In this document: piece after piece, positions 8,459 through 18,159 of the stretch
Numbering within the stretch: the stretch's first letter is position 1
Layout of the letters: each line of letters begins with the position of its first letter
From: Thermoproteota archaeon
GTDB lineage: Archaea > Korarchaeota > Korarchaeia > Korarchaeales > Korarchaeaceae
DNA length: 64,000 nucleotides
Direction of reading: 5' to 3'
Assembly: GCA_030130125.1 (NCBI GenBank)
Contig: JARZZM010000017.1
Location: 1 to 64,000 of the forward strand
Program-made: the position numbers and the translations under genes
The notes under the pieces: generated by a model
Databases searched by the model: none
What the model saw: only the letters and a program-made list of their open reading frames with translations
What the model was told of the DNA's origin: nothing

Positions 8459-9342
8459 CCTTGACCATACACGATCTGAGGAAGGAATCTGGTTCCTATC
8501 TTCCGGGATCGGCAGCCTGTCCCGGCTGTGGGGCGACTTTAGCTTTCAGAATAGCTTCTAGGGTGCTGGGACCTAACACCGTGTACGTGGTTCCTGCCTC
8601 GTGCTTCAGTGTCATTCAGTCGCCGTTCCCCAAGAGCGCCATCTCAGCACCTCTCTACAATATAGCATTCCCAGCAGCTGCCGCCACGGCATCTGGAGTG
8701 TACAGGGCTTATAAGATGCTTGGGAGGGATGTGAACGTTGTCGTCTGGGCGGGAGACGGGGGGACTGTCGACATAGGTATACAGGCCCTATCAGGGGCTG
8801 CTGAGAGGGGAGAGGACATAATCTACGTATGTTACGATAACGAAGCATACATGAATACGGGCATTCAGAGGTCAGGAGCCACCCCCTTTAGGGCTTGGAC
8901 CAAGACCACTCCGACCGGCAAGAGGGAGATGCCCAAGGACATGCCCATGATAGTGGCGGCGCATAGGGTTCCTTACGTAGCCACCGCCAGTGTCGGATAT
9001 CCCTTCGATCTAGCGAACAAGTTCGAGAAGGCCAAGAAGATAAAGGGATTCAGGTACATCCACATATTCTCTACCTGTCCGCCTGGCTGGAATTCCCCAG
9101 TAAGTAAAACCGCTGAAGTGGCCAAGCTCGCGGTAGATACCTACTTCTGGCCTCTATACGAGATAGAGAATGGGAAATTGAGGATAACGGTGAAACCGAG
9201 GAAGAGGCCCCTTAAGGAATTCTTGGAGCTTCAGGACAGATTCAGGGGGTTAAGTGATGAGGAAATTGAGGAGTTGGAGAAAATAGTCATGGAGAAGTGG
9301 AATTTTCTGCTCCACCTTGAGAAGTCGGAGAGGGTGTTCTGA
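8455..9342 (+). CDS. porB: 2-oxoacid:ferredoxin oxidoreductase, beta subunit
   Basis: Thiamine-diphosphate subunit. CPGCGA near residue 22 begins the iron-sulfur cysteine set. The TPP/Mg motif runs from GDGGTVDIG to YDNEAYMNTGIQRSG (about 100-140), with the SATPF-like GATPF following. A later STCPPGW holds another conserved Cys. The 295-residue length fits PorB. It overlaps porA by four bases. Its last 56 bases overlap the end of the opposite-strand metalloprotease gene. Confidence 0.93.
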   Translation: MTLTIHDLRKESGSYLPGSAACPGCGATLAFRIASRVLGPNTVYVVPASCFSVIQSPFPKSAISAPLYNIAFPAAAATASGVYRAYKMLGRDVNVVVWAGDGGTVDIGIQALSGAAERGEDIIYVCYDNEAYMNTGIQRSGATPFRAWTKTTPTGKREMPKDMPMIVAAHRVPYVATASVGYPFDLANKFEKAKKIKGFRYIHIFSTCPPGWNSPVSKTAEVAKLAVDTYFWPLYEIENGKLRITVKPRKRPLKEFLELQDRFRGLSDEEIEELEKIVMEKWNFLLHLEKSERVF

Positions 9343-10921
9343 GACCCTCCCCGCCCCCCTCCTTTTCGTTCGTGATTGACCCCTGTTCATAAGGAATGTT
9401 CCTGCCTCTTAGAAGGAATGTAATGCCTGAGATTATCACCGCGGCTGTCAAGGCCTCGGTGACAAGTCCAAGCGCCACCATCGCCATTGCCTGTATGGCC
9501 GTCTCTTTGGTCCTGCTCTCGCTCAGTACCTCAAGCGCCTCCTTTGAAAACGGGTTGAACCACGAGGTGGCCTCCGCATACTCCCTAGCTGTTTTCATTA
9601 GGGCTAAGGTCCTCTCATCTATCGATTCTACGTCTATGCCGAATGACTTGAGGAAGTCGGAGATGTCCTGACCGGCTGCCTCGCTGAGGTACCTGACGAA
9701 ATCCCCTAGCTCCTTGACGATGACCCTGTCTCTCCTGATGAGCTGGAAGAACCTCTTGTAGAGGTCGGGTCCTCCGTACTTGTCCGCCAGCCTCCTTATC
9801 AGGACCTCACTAGCCGCGTAGTATAGACCGGGGTTGCCTGGGAGGCCCCCTCCCTTCCATCCTAAGATGAAACTTAGGTCTCCACCGGTTTGCATCATCA
9901 CAGCTCTTTCGGCTTCCTTATCGTAGGGAACATGGAATCTAAGCGCCTTCTCCACTATCACGGAGCTTAGATATTGGGCCAGACCTTCGTGGGCCCATCT
10001 CAGGTCCACACTGAGTCCTGCTGCCTGCATGTACTGATGGAGGAGTTCGTGCACGAAGGTGTTCGGCAGCTCGTAATCGGGCATTCTGACCAGCATCATG
10101 TTCAGATTTATCTCTCCCTGAGTTATCACATCAGATGTGAACCTAGGCCCCGTGTATCCCAAGGTTGTTATCTCCTCCATGGCCCCTGGAACGAACAGAT
10201 TGACTTTTACAGGTATCTCCTCTCTAACAGATGTGTACTCCTCTATTAAGGGTAGAGTGGCCTCGTAGTACTTGGTTATGTTGTCGACGACATCCTCGTA
10301 TCTGGGGGGGTAGCTTATGGTGAGCTTGCCGACCTCCCTTTTACTGAACTCCTGACCGTCCTTCACCTTGAACGATATGAGGACCCTCATCGTATTGTTC
10401 TTGCTCCCGTCTACGTCATACTTCACCACATTGTACTCCCCCTCTCTCCGAAGCTCGTATCCCTTCGGCTCGATCCCTTGGGGGATGAAGCCCTTTGGAA
10501 GCTTCACCAGTATGGTTGCATCATCCTCCCGAGAGAAGGCTATCTGTGTGGAGAAGAACGCTCCGTTGGGTTCCACGATGAGAGCGCCAAACCTATAACT
10601 CCACGAGATCTCCACATTAGTTTCTGGTGTGTATGAGAACGTGAGGTTCGAGTAGAAGTAGTAGGACGTGTCCCTTATTAGCTCCTTATCCTTGATGGAC
10701 CCTGAGAGGACCGTGAAGTTGTAGTCCCTGAATTTCGGCACAAGGACCCAGGTACTTCCCTCCCCCGTCGAGTTGAACCGAGTCACTATGTCTATCCAAC
10801 CGCTCTCCTTGACCGTGTATATGTAAGTGTAATGTCCACTCCCCTCCTCCTGCTGAGCCGAGGGGATCATCTCAGGAAACATTAGAACAATCGTCAATAG
10901 GACAAGAGCCTTCCACTTCAT
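9287..10921 (-). CDS. Secreted, membrane-anchored zinc metalloprotease (gluzincin type)
   Basis: Predicted cell-surface peptidase of 544 residues. An N-terminal signal peptide (about 1-22) precedes a long beta-rich region (25-200). The catalytic domain has HELLH (291-295) and a second-helix HEGLAQY whose Glu (312) would be the third zinc ligand, as in M1-like peptidases. A hydrophobic helix near 482-510 followed by Arg anchors the C terminus, leaving a polar tail that overlaps porB antisense. Several N-X-S/T sites fit an extracellular location. The family match is to the Peptidase_MA/M1 fold only; the substrate is unknown. Confidence 0.78.
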   Translation of the reverse strand: MKWKALVLLTIVLMFPEMIPSAQQEEGSGHYTYIYTVKESGWIDIVTRFNSTGEGSTWVLVPKFRDYNFTVLSGSIKDKELIRDTSYYFYSNLTFSYTPETNVEISWSYRFGALIVEPNGAFFSTQIAFSREDDATILVKLPKGFIPQGIEPKGYELRREGEYNVVKYDVDGSKNNTMRVLISFKVKDGQEFSKREVGKLTISYPPRYEDVVDNITKYYEATLPLIEEYTSVREEIPVKVNLFVPGAMEEITTLGYTGPRFTSDVITQGEINLNMMLVRMPDYELPNTFVHELLHQYMQAAGLSVDLRWAHEGLAQYLSSVIVEKALRFHVPYDKEAERAVMMQTGGDLSFILGWKGGGLPGNPGLYYAASEVLIRRLADKYGGPDLYKRFFQLIRRDRVIVKELGDFVRYLSEAAGQDISDFLKSFGIDVESIDERTLALMKTAREYAEATSWFNPFSKEALEVLSESRTKETAIQAMAMVALGLVTEALTAAVIISGITFLLRGRNIPYEQGSITNEKEGGGEGLRTPSPTSQGGAENSTSP

Positions 10922-10974
10922 TTAAGATACCAAGCTGGAATCCAGTAACGTCTATTTAATTTATCCGGCTGCTG

Positions 10975-12309
10975 ATGAGGGGGATTCCCTTGGAAGTGCT
11001 CATCAAGGGGCTGGAGTATGTGGTTACTCAGGACGATAAGAGGAGGGTCCTGAGGGGGGCAAGCATCCTGATAAAGGACGGGGAGATTGAGGATGTGGGT
11101 GATGTGAAGGGACCTGTTGATGAGGTGATCGATGGGAGCAGCATGGTGGCGATTCCCGGGTTGATTAATACGCACTCCCACATACCGATGACCCTTCTAA
11201 GAGGAGTGGCTGACGACATGGACCTCTTCCCGTGGTTGCAGGAGAAGATCTGGCCCATGGAATCTCACCTGAGACCAGATCACATAAGGGCCGGAACCGC
11301 TCTGGGAGTGCTAGAAGCGGTGCGAACCGGTACCACGACGATCTTCGATATGTACTTCTTCGAGGACGTCGTAGCTGAGGTTCTCAGTGATCTAGGGATG
11401 AGAGGTGCGCTGAGCGAGGCGATAATAGACTTTGGAACTCCGGAATGCAAGAATGTAGACGAGTGCATGGTTTTAGCAGATCGGTTCGTTCAGAAGTGGC
11501 GAGATCACCCATTGATCGAGCCGGGCTATGGACCTCACGCTCCCTACACGGTCTCTCCGGAGAGGATGAGGGAAATTTCGGAGAAGGCGGAGGATAATGG
11601 GTCCACCATCCAGATTCACCTAGCGGAGACCGAGAAGGAGGTGTCTGATATTAAAGAGAAGTACGGGAAGGGGGCGATAGAGCTGGCCCATGAATACGGT
11701 ATATTGGGTGATAGAACGGTCGCTGCGCACGTAGTTTGGCCTAGCAAGATGGAGATCGCTCTCCTTAGGGAGACATCCACCTTAGTATCTCACAATCCCG
11801 TGAGCAATCTTAAGTTGGCCTCGGGGATCTCCCCAGTACCCGACCTAGTCGAGAAAGGGGTTAGGGTTTCTCTTGGAACCGACGGACCAGCCAGCAACAA
11901 CACATTAGATATGTTCGAGACCATGAAGGTGGCCGCCCTCATTCACAAGGTCTCGAAGAGGGATCCTAAGGCGATACCGGCTCAGACGGCGCTGGACATG
12001 GCCACTAGAATACCCGGAGATTTCCTTCGATGGAAGATCGGGAGGATCTGTAAAGGATACAGGGGGGATATTGTTCTTCTGAACGTCAAAGTACCTTGGT
12101 GGGTGCCCCTCCACTCCGTGGTGTCCCATCTGGTCTACTCTGCTAGATCTACAGATGTGAGGCACGTCCTGATAGATGGTAAGGTTATCTTGAAGGACGG
12201 CAAATTCACCAGGAGGGACGAGGAGGATATCTTTGCTGAGGCAGAGAGGGCTTCTCTGGACTTGCTTGAGAAATCAGGCGTGAAATCACTGCTTAAGGGC
12301 GTGGATTAG
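10975..12309 (+). CDS. Amidohydrolase, probable 5'-methylthioadenosine/S-adenosylhomocysteine deaminase
   Basis: Metal-dependent amidohydrolase of the MtaD/ATZ-TRZ type that deaminates adenosine-type thioethers in methionine-cycle salvage. Motifs in order: GLINTHSHIPMTLLRG (metal HxH), PHAPYTVS, IHLAETEKEV, AAHVVW, SHNPVSNLKLASG and the catalytic LGTDGPASNN. The C terminus returns to the beta-sandwich with GYRGDIVLL. 444 residues. The start is uncertain: ATG 10975, or TTG 10990 preceded by GAGGGGG. Convergent with the CYTH gene (24-base overlap). Confidence 0.85.
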   Translation: MRGIPLEVLIKGLEYVVTQDDKRRVLRGASILIKDGEIEDVGDVKGPVDEVIDGSSMVAIPGLINTHSHIPMTLLRGVADDMDLFPWLQEKIWPMESHLRPDHIRAGTALGVLEAVRTGTTTIFDMYFFEDVVAEVLSDLGMRGALSEAIIDFGTPECKNVDECMVLADRFVQKWRDHPLIEPGYGPHAPYTVSPERMREISEKAEDNGSTIQIHLAETEKEVSDIKEKYGKGAIELAHEYGILGDRTVAAHVVWPSKMEIALLRETSTLVSHNPVSNLKLASGISPVPDLVEKGVRVSLGTDGPASNNTLDMFETMKVAALIHKVSKRDPKAIPAQTALDMATRIPGDFLRWKIGRICKGYRGDIVLLNVKVPWWVPLHSVVSHLVYSARSTDVRHVLIDGKVILKDGKFTRRDEEDIFAEAERASLDLLEKSGVKSLLKGVD

Positions 12310-12855
12310 ATCAGCGTAGCTGGGTATGATTGCTCTGCACTCTATACCGAGTATTCGAACTAGATCCATTGCATCGTCTCCCTCCACCTCCACGAACTCT
12401 CCTAAATCTCTCACGTAGTCCAGCGTGACCTCTACATCGAATCCATCCAATAGAACGGGCGTCCTTCTCTTCCATACCACGATCTTCACCTCATAACCTC
12501 TACTGGAGAGCAGGTTCATCAGCTCGTTGAGTTCGGGTGGGCAATTTACGTTTATTCCTACTTTGGAGAGGGCTTCCCCGCATTTCTCATCCCCCAATTC
12601 CCCTTCAATCTCCTCCCTGACCTTCTCTATACCTCCACCCTTCCTCCTCCCCTTGTAGGTGACTCTGACTAGATTACTAATGATCCTCACCCTCAATACC
12701 CTTCCTGAGGTGAGGAGGTCACAGGAGCGAGTGTCCATATAGAAGTCCTCCTGCTCTATCGCTTCCAGTATCTTGAAGGAGATTTTCTTCCCCCTCAAGA
12801 GACTCAGAAATTCGCTATGGGGGATCTTCAGCTTGACCTCCCTTTCCACTCCCAA
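12286..12855 (-). CDS. CYTH-domain protein (triphosphate tunnel metalloenzyme)
   Basis: CYTH proteins bind organic or inorganic triphosphates in a beta-barrel tunnel. The signature ExExK appears at the N terminus (EREVK), followed by basic strands RVLRVRI and RVTYKGRR, acidic EKVREEIE, and a late GEFVEVEG strand. Members include thiamine triphosphatase, tripolyphosphatase and class IV adenylyl cyclase; the activity cannot be chosen from sequence. The open frame runs upstream into the tRNA-Leu gene, so I set the start at TTG 12855, eight bases after GAGGTGA. Only about 45 bases separate it from the tRNA, with no TATA box between. Confidence 0.8.
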   Translation of the reverse strand: MGVEREVKLKIPHSEFLSLLRGKKISFKILEAIEQEDFYMDTRSCDLLTSGRVLRVRIISNLVRVTYKGRRKGGGIEKVREEIEGELGDEKCGEALSKVGINVNCPPELNELMNLLSSRGYEVKIVVWKRRTPVLLDGFDVEVTLDYVRDLGEFVEVEGDDAMDLVRILGIECRAIIPSYADLIHALKQ

Positions 12856-12899
12856 GCAGATGCTCACCTCATGAGGGGTGAAAGGCGGCGGGGCCCTGG

Positions 12900-12986
12900 T
12901 GCGGGGGGTGGGATTCGAACCCACGCGGGCCTGACGCCCAGCGGATCTTAAGTCCGCCGCCTTGGTCCGAGCTCGGCCACCCCCGC
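12900..12986 (-). tRNA. tRNA-Leu (anticodon UAA)
   Basis: Minus strand. The acceptor stem GCGGGGG (12986-12980) pairs with CCCCCGC (12907-12901), with discriminator A at 12900. The anticodon loop CTTAAGA gives UAA, between GCGGA and TCCGC. A long variable arm, as in class II tRNAs, precedes the T arm GTGGG-TTCGAAT-CCCAC. No intron, and no CCA encoded. A TATA-like tract lies about 27 bases upstream. Confidence 0.95.
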
Positions 12987-13008
12987 TAGGGTAAGCGGGC
13001 TATATGGC

Positions 13009-13018
13009 TTTTTATAAT
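13009..13018. promoter_or_regulatory. Shared TATA box for tRNA-Leu and the ATP synthase operon
   Basis: CTTTTTATAAT (13009-13019 region) is about 27 bases before the tRNA 5' end on minus and about 35 bases before the atpF GTG on plus. Both spacings fit archaeal promoters with a nearly leaderless atpF message. Confidence 0.6.
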
Positions 13019-13048
13019 TTTCCAAGCTTTCGGGTATAGGGTGCTTCA

Positions 13049-13393
13049 GTGAGCGAACGGACGAGGATTGCCAGCTCCCCTATAGCTGTAACGGACGACG
13101 AAGTGCTCGCGCTGGGATTCGAGATGATCGGAGTGCCCGCGAAGGTAATCAGGGGTCGCAGGAATCTGATAAAATTTTTCAGGGACAATGAGAGCGAGTT
13201 ACCTCACGTGGTATTCATCAACGAGAGGGTAGCTGAGGAGATCAGAGATTATAGGGAGGATCTACTCAGAAGGGGTAAGGTGAGCCCTGTGTTCGCGGTA
13301 GTGCCCGATATGGAAGGTGCGAGGGGGGTGAGGTTGAAGGAGCTGGCATCCTTGCTGGCTAGAGCTTTAGGTAGCGAGGAGCTGAAGTTCTGA
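13049..13393 (+). CDS. atpF: A-type ATP synthase subunit F
   Basis: Central-stalk subunit of the A1 domain, 114 residues. A Rossmann-like start with IAVTDDEVLALGFEMIG and the later HVVFINERVAEEI are typical of subunit F. It opens the plus-strand F-H-E-A-B-D-C operon, with subunit H starting 17 bases after its stop. GTG start, preceded by the shared TATA box rather than a clear ribosome site, as expected for the first gene of a leaderless transcript. Confidence 0.88.
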   Translation: MSERTRIASSPIAVTDDEVLALGFEMIGVPAKVIRGRRNLIKFFRDNESELPHVVFINERVAEEIRDYREDLLRRGKVSPVFAVVPDMEGARGVRLKELASLLARALGSEELKF

Positions 13394-13409
13394 TTATGAG
13401 GTGAGAGAA

Positions 13410-13721
13410 ATGCCGAGATTGGTTGAGGCCATTATGGAGGCCGAGAAGGAGGCTGCCAAGATCATTCAGGAGGCCGAGGAGGAAGCCAAGAGAATGATCG
13501 AGGAAGCCGAGGAAGAGGCAAAGAAAATAATCGAGGAGGCCAAGAACACTCCGGTGGAGGTAGCGGTAATGGAGGATATCGAGAGGGAAGTTAAGGAGAT
13601 TGTTGATAGGGCTAAGATGAAAGCTGAGGAGCTAAGGAGGGTGGCATCCGAGAGGATGAGTTCCCTCGTCGATGAAGTCGTTAGGGAGGTGCTCGAGGGT
13701 GAGTGGGGAGGAAGTAGTTAG
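13410..13721 (+). CDS. atpH: A-type ATP synthase subunit H (peripheral stalk)
   Basis: Small peripheral-stalk subunit made mostly of one right-handed coiled coil: repeated EAEEEAK segments with Ala/Glu/Lys heptad-like spacing from about residue 8 to 95. It pairs with subunit E to hold the A1 head. The ATG at 13410 follows GAGGTGA by five bases, so it is chosen over the GTG at 13401. Subunit E starts two bases after its stop. Confidence 0.82.
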   Translation: MPRLVEAIMEAEKEAAKIIQEAEEEAKRMIEEAEEEAKKIIEEAKNTPVEVAVMEDIEREVKEIVDRAKMKAEELRRVASERMSSLVDEVVREVLEGEWGGSS

Positions 13722-13722
13722 C

Positions 13723-14340
13723 GTGGATAAGGACTCCGAGGCCATCGTCAGGGCTATCCTCAAGATGGCTGAGGATAGGGCTGATGCCATCAGGAAGGAG
13801 GCCGAGAAGAGAGCTAAGGAGATAATCGAGTCAGCCCGGAGAAAGGCGGAGGAGATACTGAGATCCAAGAGGGAGAGGGCAGAGAGGGAGATGAGGGAGG
13901 AGATTGCGAGGAAGAGAAGCGCTGCTGAGGTAGAGGCTAATCAAATAGTTCTCATGACCAAATCCGAGCTGCTGAGTGAATTCTTCAGGAGAGTGCACGA
14001 GAAGCTGGCCGCTATAGCCGATGGCCAAGAGCCGGGATGGAACTACGAGGAGATACTGACGAGATACTCGCTGGAGGGGGCGAAGGTCCTAGGAGAGAAG
14101 GAGGTACTCCTCATGGGTAGGGAGAAGGATAAATCCCTGCTCGAAAAGGTAGCTAGGAAGTTGGAGAAAGAAAATATAAAGGCCTCCGTTGACGAGAGAA
14201 CGGTCCCGGTCATCGGAGGGGTCGTTGTGAGGGACAGTAGGGATGAGAGGAGGTACTACAACACCTTCGATGGTAGGCTGAGGGCCTACAGAGAGACCAA
14301 GGAGATAGAGATAATAGGGAGATTGTTTGAGGGGGTGTAA
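13723..14340 (+). CDS. atpE: A-type ATP synthase subunit E (peripheral stalk)
   Basis: Peripheral-stalk subunit: an N-terminal coiled coil rich in Ala/Glu/Lys/Arg (about 1-85), then the globular C-terminal domain with VPVIGGVVVRDSRDERRYYNTFDGRL, a recognisable subunit E signature. The GTG at 13723 has GGGGAGGA nine bases upstream and is chosen over the longer frame that begins inside atpH at 13672. About 205 residues, standard for the family. Confidence 0.88.
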   Translation: MDKDSEAIVRAILKMAEDRADAIRKEAEKRAKEIIESARRKAEEILRSKRERAEREMREEIARKRSAAEVEANQIVLMTKSELLSEFFRRVHEKLAAIADGQEPGWNYEEILTRYSLEGAKVLGEKEVLLMGREKDKSLLEKVARKLEKENIKASVDERTVPVIGGVVVRDSRDERRYYNTFDGRLRAYRETKEIEIIGRLFEGV

Positions 14341-14342
14341 GC

Positions 14343-16130
14343 TTGTCCGAGTTAGTTTATGAGAGTAAAGGTATTATCGTCCACATAAAGGGTCCCGTAG
14401 TAGAAGCCGAGGGAATGAGGGGTGCTAAGATCAGGGAGGTCGTTTACGTCGGAGAGGAGAGACTCATAGGTGAGATAGTCAGGATAGAAGGGGACAAGGC
14501 GATAATACAAGTCTACGAGCCCACTGGTGGAGTGAAGGCGGGTGAACCCGTCGAGAGGACTGGAGAGCCCCTCTCAGCTGAATTAGGGCCGGGGCTACTG
14601 GGTCAGGTCCTCGACGGACTGGGCAGGCCCTTAGAAGTCATAGCCGAGAAAGCTGGCGGTCCATTCATCACTAGGGGAATTAAGGCGCCCACCCTCTCTA
14701 GAGATAAGGAGTGGCAGTGGACCCCCTTGGTCAAGCCTGGAGACGATGTCGTCGCTGGGGATGTCCTAGGAACCGTCCCAGAGGGCTCCATCACTCACAA
14801 GATAATGCTCCCACCGACCATAGAGAAGGCCAAGGTTATAGAGGTCCTCCCTGAGGGAGACTACACTATAGAGGAGCCTGTAGTCGTGGTGGAGCACATA
14901 GGCGGTAAGGAAGAGGTTAAGATGTATCATAAATGGCCTGTCAGGACGCCCAGACCTTTCAGGGAGAAGCTAGCCCCCGTAGAGCTTCTAGTAACCGGGC
15001 AGAGGGTGATAGATACTTTCTTCCCCATAGTCAAGGGAGGCACCTCCGCCGTGCCCGGCGGCTTTGGCACCGGTAAGACGGTGACCCTTCACCAAATCTC
15101 GAAGTGGGCAGATGCGGATGTCGTGGTATACGTGGGTTGTGGAGAGAGAGGTAATGAGATGACCGATCTGCTACACACTTTCCCAAAGCTGGTCGATCCC
15201 AAGAGCGGGAGTCCTCTGCTGGAGAGGAGCGTCCTCATTGCCAACACCAGTAACATGCCAGTCCCTGCTAGGGAGGCCAGCATCTTCATGGGGATTACTT
15301 ACGCCGAGTATTACAGGGATATGGGGCTTCACGTGGTTCTCACGGCAGATTCGACCTCCAGGTGGGCTGAGGCGCTGAGGGAGCTTAGCTCTAGGCTTGA
15401 GGAGATACCATCCGAGAGAGGGTATCCAGCCTATCTACCTGACTACATAGCCTCGTTCTACGAGAGGGCTGGTAGGATTAAGGTCCGAGGTAAGAGGGAC
15501 GACTTAGGGTCCGTCGCCGTTATAGGGGCCGTGAGTCCCTCCGGGGGAGACCTCAACGAGCCCGTCACCCAGCACACCATGAGGTACGTAGGTGCCTTCT
15601 GGGCTCTGGACAAGGACTTGGCGTTCAAGAGGCACTTCCCATCCATAAACTGGCTGAGGAGCTTCTCAAAGTATACTGGTGGATTGAAGGAGTGGTGGAT
15701 CAAGCACACCGGACATGACATGATGGCTTACAGGGACAAGGCCATGGCCCTTCTTCAGAGGGCCTCCAGCTTGGAGGAGGTGGCCAGGGTGGTGGGGGAG
15801 GCCGCTCTCTCCGATGAGAACAGGCTCGTCCTCCTGTCTGCGGAGCTCATCAAGGAGGGATTCTTGGTGCAGAACGCCTACCACGAGGTAGATACCTACT
15901 GCTCCCCGAAGAAGCAGGCCCTCCTCCTGAAAACACTGTTGGAGTTCTACGATAGAGCCAGACCCATGATAGATGCGGGTGTTCCCATATCGAGGATAGC
16001 TGAAATGAAATCGCTGGGTCTCCTCAGGAGGCTCAAGTTCGTGCCCGAGGAGGAATTCGAGAGCGCTGTCAAGGAGGCTATAGCGCAACTTGAGGCTGAG
16101 ATATCCTCCCTGCTTGCGGAGGTGAGATGA
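14343..16130 (+). CDS. atpA: A-type ATP synthase catalytic subunit A
   Basis: Catalytic nucleotide-binding subunit, 595 residues. The N-terminal barrel leads to the inserted bulge domain (about 115-190) that marks A-type rather than F-type subunits. The P-loop [10 protein letters not shown] is near residue 238, then [30 protein letters not shown], and the [12 protein letters not shown] segment. Three A and three B subunits form the head. TTG start three bases after atpE. One base separates it from atpB. Confidence 0.97.
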   Translation: MSELVYESKGIIVHIKGPVVEAEGMRGAKIREVVYVGEERLIGEIVRIEGDKAIIQVYEPTGGVKAGEPVERTGEPLSAELGPGLLGQVLDGLGRPLEVIAEKAGGPFITRGIKAPTLSRDKEWQWTPLVKPGDDVVAGDVLGTVPEGSITHKIMLPPTIEKAKVIEVLPEGDYTIEEPVVVVEHIGGKEEVKMYHKWPVRTPRPFREKLAPVELLVTGQRVIDTFFPIVKGGTSAVPGGFGTGKTVTLHQISKWADADVVVYVGCGERGNEMTDLLHTFPKLVDPKSGSPLLERSVLIANTSNMPVPAREASIFMGITYAEYYRDMGLHVVLTADSTSRWAEALRELSSRLEEIPSERGYPAYLPDYIASFYERAGRIKVRGKRDDLGSVAVIGAVSPSGGDLNEPVTQHTMRYVGAFWALDKDLAFKRHFPSINWLRSFSKYTGGLKEWWIKHTGHDMMAYRDKAMALLQRASSLEEVARVVGEAALSDENRLVLLSAELIKEGFLVQNAYHEVDTYCSPKKQALLLKTLLEFYDRARPMIDAGVPISRIAEMKSLGLLRRLKFVPEEEFESAVKEAIAQLEAEISSLLAEVR

Positions 16131-16131
16131 G

Positions 16132-17538
16132 ATGTCCGTGTACGGTCTGACCTTCAAGGGGATTGATCAGGTGAAGGGACCCCTCGTCATAATGAGGGGT
16201 GTCCCTGGGGCTGCTTACGAGGAAGTGGTCAGGATATACTCCGAGGATGGCAGGGAGTGGTTCGGTCAGGTGCTGGAGGCCGGTAGGGATAAGGTCGTCA
16301 TACAGGTGCTGGGAGACACTGAAGGGCTTGATTCCAACGCCATGGTCAAGTTCACTGGCTCGACCTTAAAGATCCCTGTATCGGACGAGATGCTCGGTAG
16401 AGTGTTCAACGGCGCAGGTGAGCCGATAGATGGAGGCCCTAAGATAAGGGCTGATGACTACAGGGACATAAACGGCGCTCCCATAAATCCGGCCAAGAGG
16501 GACTACCCGGACGAGTTCATCGAGACCGGTATATCCGCCATTGACGGGATGTTGAGCTTGGTCAGGGGTCAGAAGCTTCCGATATTCTCCGAGTCCGGAT
16601 TACCTCACAACGAGGTAGCCGCTCAGGTGGCGAGGCAGGCGGTCGTCCCTGGAAAGGCTGAGAGATTCTCCATAGTCTTCGCGGCAGTAGGTCTGAAGTA
16701 CGATGACGTTCTCTTCTTCAGGAGGCAGTTCGAGGAATTCGGAGCGCTGAGCAGGTCCGTGCTCTTCCTAAACCTAGCTAATGATCCGGTCATAGAGAGG
16801 ATAACCACCCCGAGGGTCGCCCTGACCGCTGCTGAGTACCTAGCGTTCGACTTGGGTATGGATGTCCTAGTCATAATCACGGACATGACCAACTATTGCG
16901 AGGCGCTGAGGGAGCTCAGCTCCGCTAGGGAGGAGGTACCAAGCAGGAAGGGATATCCGGGATACATGTACAGCGACCTAGCGAGCATCTACGAGAGGGC
17001 AGGCAGGATAATCGGCAGACCTGGCTCCATAACCTTTATGCCCATACTGACGATGCCCGGTGGGGACCTCACCCACCCCATACCAGATCTCACTGGCTAC
17101 ATCACCGAGGGCCAGATATTCTTGGACTTGGATCTCCACAATAGGGGCATCTATCCTCCGATCAACGTCCTGCCGAGCCTTAGCAGGCTCATGAAGGACG
17201 GTATAGGTCCAGGAAAGACGAGAGAAGACCACAAGGAGGTCTCAGATCAGCTCTACGCCGCTTACAGCCAAGGTACCAAGGCTAGGGAGCTCGTCCAAAT
17301 AGTAGGCGAGGCGGGACTTAGCCCGAGGGAGAAGCTGTACTTGGAATTCGCTAGGAGGTTCGAGAGGGAATTCGTGGCCCAAGGCTTCAGGGAGAGGAGG
17401 AGCATAGAGGAAACGCTGGACATCGCTTGGGACATACTGTCCATACTGCCCGAGGCTGAGCTGACGAGGATAAGCGAGAAGACCCTCAACAAGTTCCACC
17501 CGAAGAGGAGGATCGCAGCCCAGGCAGAGGGTGAGTGA
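16132..17538 (+). CDS. atpB: A-type ATP synthase regulatory subunit B
   Basis: Non-catalytic nucleotide-binding subunit, 468 residues. It lacks a P-loop lysine motif; instead it carries [18 protein letters not shown] where the catalytic subunit has GxGKT. Other hallmarks are [32 protein letters not shown] and the [12 protein letters not shown] region. ATG start immediately after atpA; its stop overlaps the atpD start. Confidence 0.97.
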   Translation: MSVYGLTFKGIDQVKGPLVIMRGVPGAAYEEVVRIYSEDGREWFGQVLEAGRDKVVIQVLGDTEGLDSNAMVKFTGSTLKIPVSDEMLGRVFNGAGEPIDGGPKIRADDYRDINGAPINPAKRDYPDEFIETGISAIDGMLSLVRGQKLPIFSESGLPHNEVAAQVARQAVVPGKAERFSIVFAAVGLKYDDVLFFRRQFEEFGALSRSVLFLNLANDPVIERITTPRVALTAAEYLAFDLGMDVLVIITDMTNYCEALRELSSAREEVPSRKGYPGYMYSDLASIYERAGRIIGRPGSITFMPILTMPGGDLTHPIPDLTGYITEGQIFLDLDLHNRGIYPPINVLPSLSRLMKDGIGPGKTREDHKEVSDQLYAAYSQGTKARELVQIVGEAGLSPREKLYLEFARRFEREFVAQGFRERRSIEETLDIAWDILSILPEAELTRISEKTLNKFHPKRRIAAQAEGE

Positions 17539-18158
17539 GATTGAGCTTCCGCTCCGTGGGGAGGGTCCTCCCCACCAAGGGGTTTTTGATCCGTTTAAGG
17601 GAGAGAACGCGACTCCTCCGCTCGGGAGTCGACGCTCTCAAGATGAAGAGGGATCAGCTGGTCAAGGAGAGTCAGAACTTACTTCCGGACCTTAGGAGGA
17701 GGAACGAAGTCGAGAAGAAGTTAGAGAAGGCCTACAAGCTCCTAAGACTGGCTTATGCTGCCGCCGGACCCGATGAGATGAGGAAAGCGGCCTTGCTGAC
17801 TATGCCCCTCCTCACGGAAATGAAGGTGCGGAGCGTCATAGGCGTGGAGATACCTGAGATAGAGATAAGGGAGTTCGCTTTGGCTACCTCCCCCTCCTTG
17901 AACGCAGTGGTGATAGCCGCCGCTAGAAAGTTCTCAGAGGCAATAAAGGAGCTGATGCCGCTAGTAAACTCCGAGGCCAAGTTCGAGAGGCTAGCTGCGG
18001 CTCTAGCAGATACAATGAGGAAGGTGAATGCTCTGGAGAAGATAATAATACCTGACCACGAGGCCGCCATCAAGTACATCGAGGAAGCCCTGGAGGAGGA
18101 CGCTCTGGAAGAGTTCCTTCGTGTAAAGAAGTATAGACAGCTGAAAAGAGGTGTTTGA
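17535..18158 (+). CDS. atpD: A-type ATP synthase subunit D (central stalk)
   Basis: Rotor subunit, 207 residues, predicted long antiparallel coiled coil. It starts with the conserved V[20 protein letters not shown]...KRDQLVKE pattern and ends in a helix rich in Glu/Lys. Two starts are possible: GTG 17535, overlapping the atpB stop by four bases, or TTG 17541; the difference is two residues. Confidence 0.9.
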   Translation: MRLSFRSVGRVLPTKGFLIRLRERTRLLRSGVDALKMKRDQLVKESQNLLPDLRRRNEVEKKLEKAYKLLRLAYAAAGPDEMRKAALLTMPLLTEMKVRSVIGVEIPEIEIREFALATSPSLNAVVIAAARKFSEAIKELMPLVNSEAKFERLAAALADTMRKVNALEKIIIPDHEAAIKYIEEALEEDALEEFLRVKKYRQLKRGV

Positions 18159-18159
18159 G

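Noticed and set aside
12856-12924. N-terminal extension of the CYTH frame into the tRNA-Leu gene
   Set aside because: It translates the T arm of the tRNA; a good ribosome site precedes TTG 12855, and the CYTH motif starts right after it.
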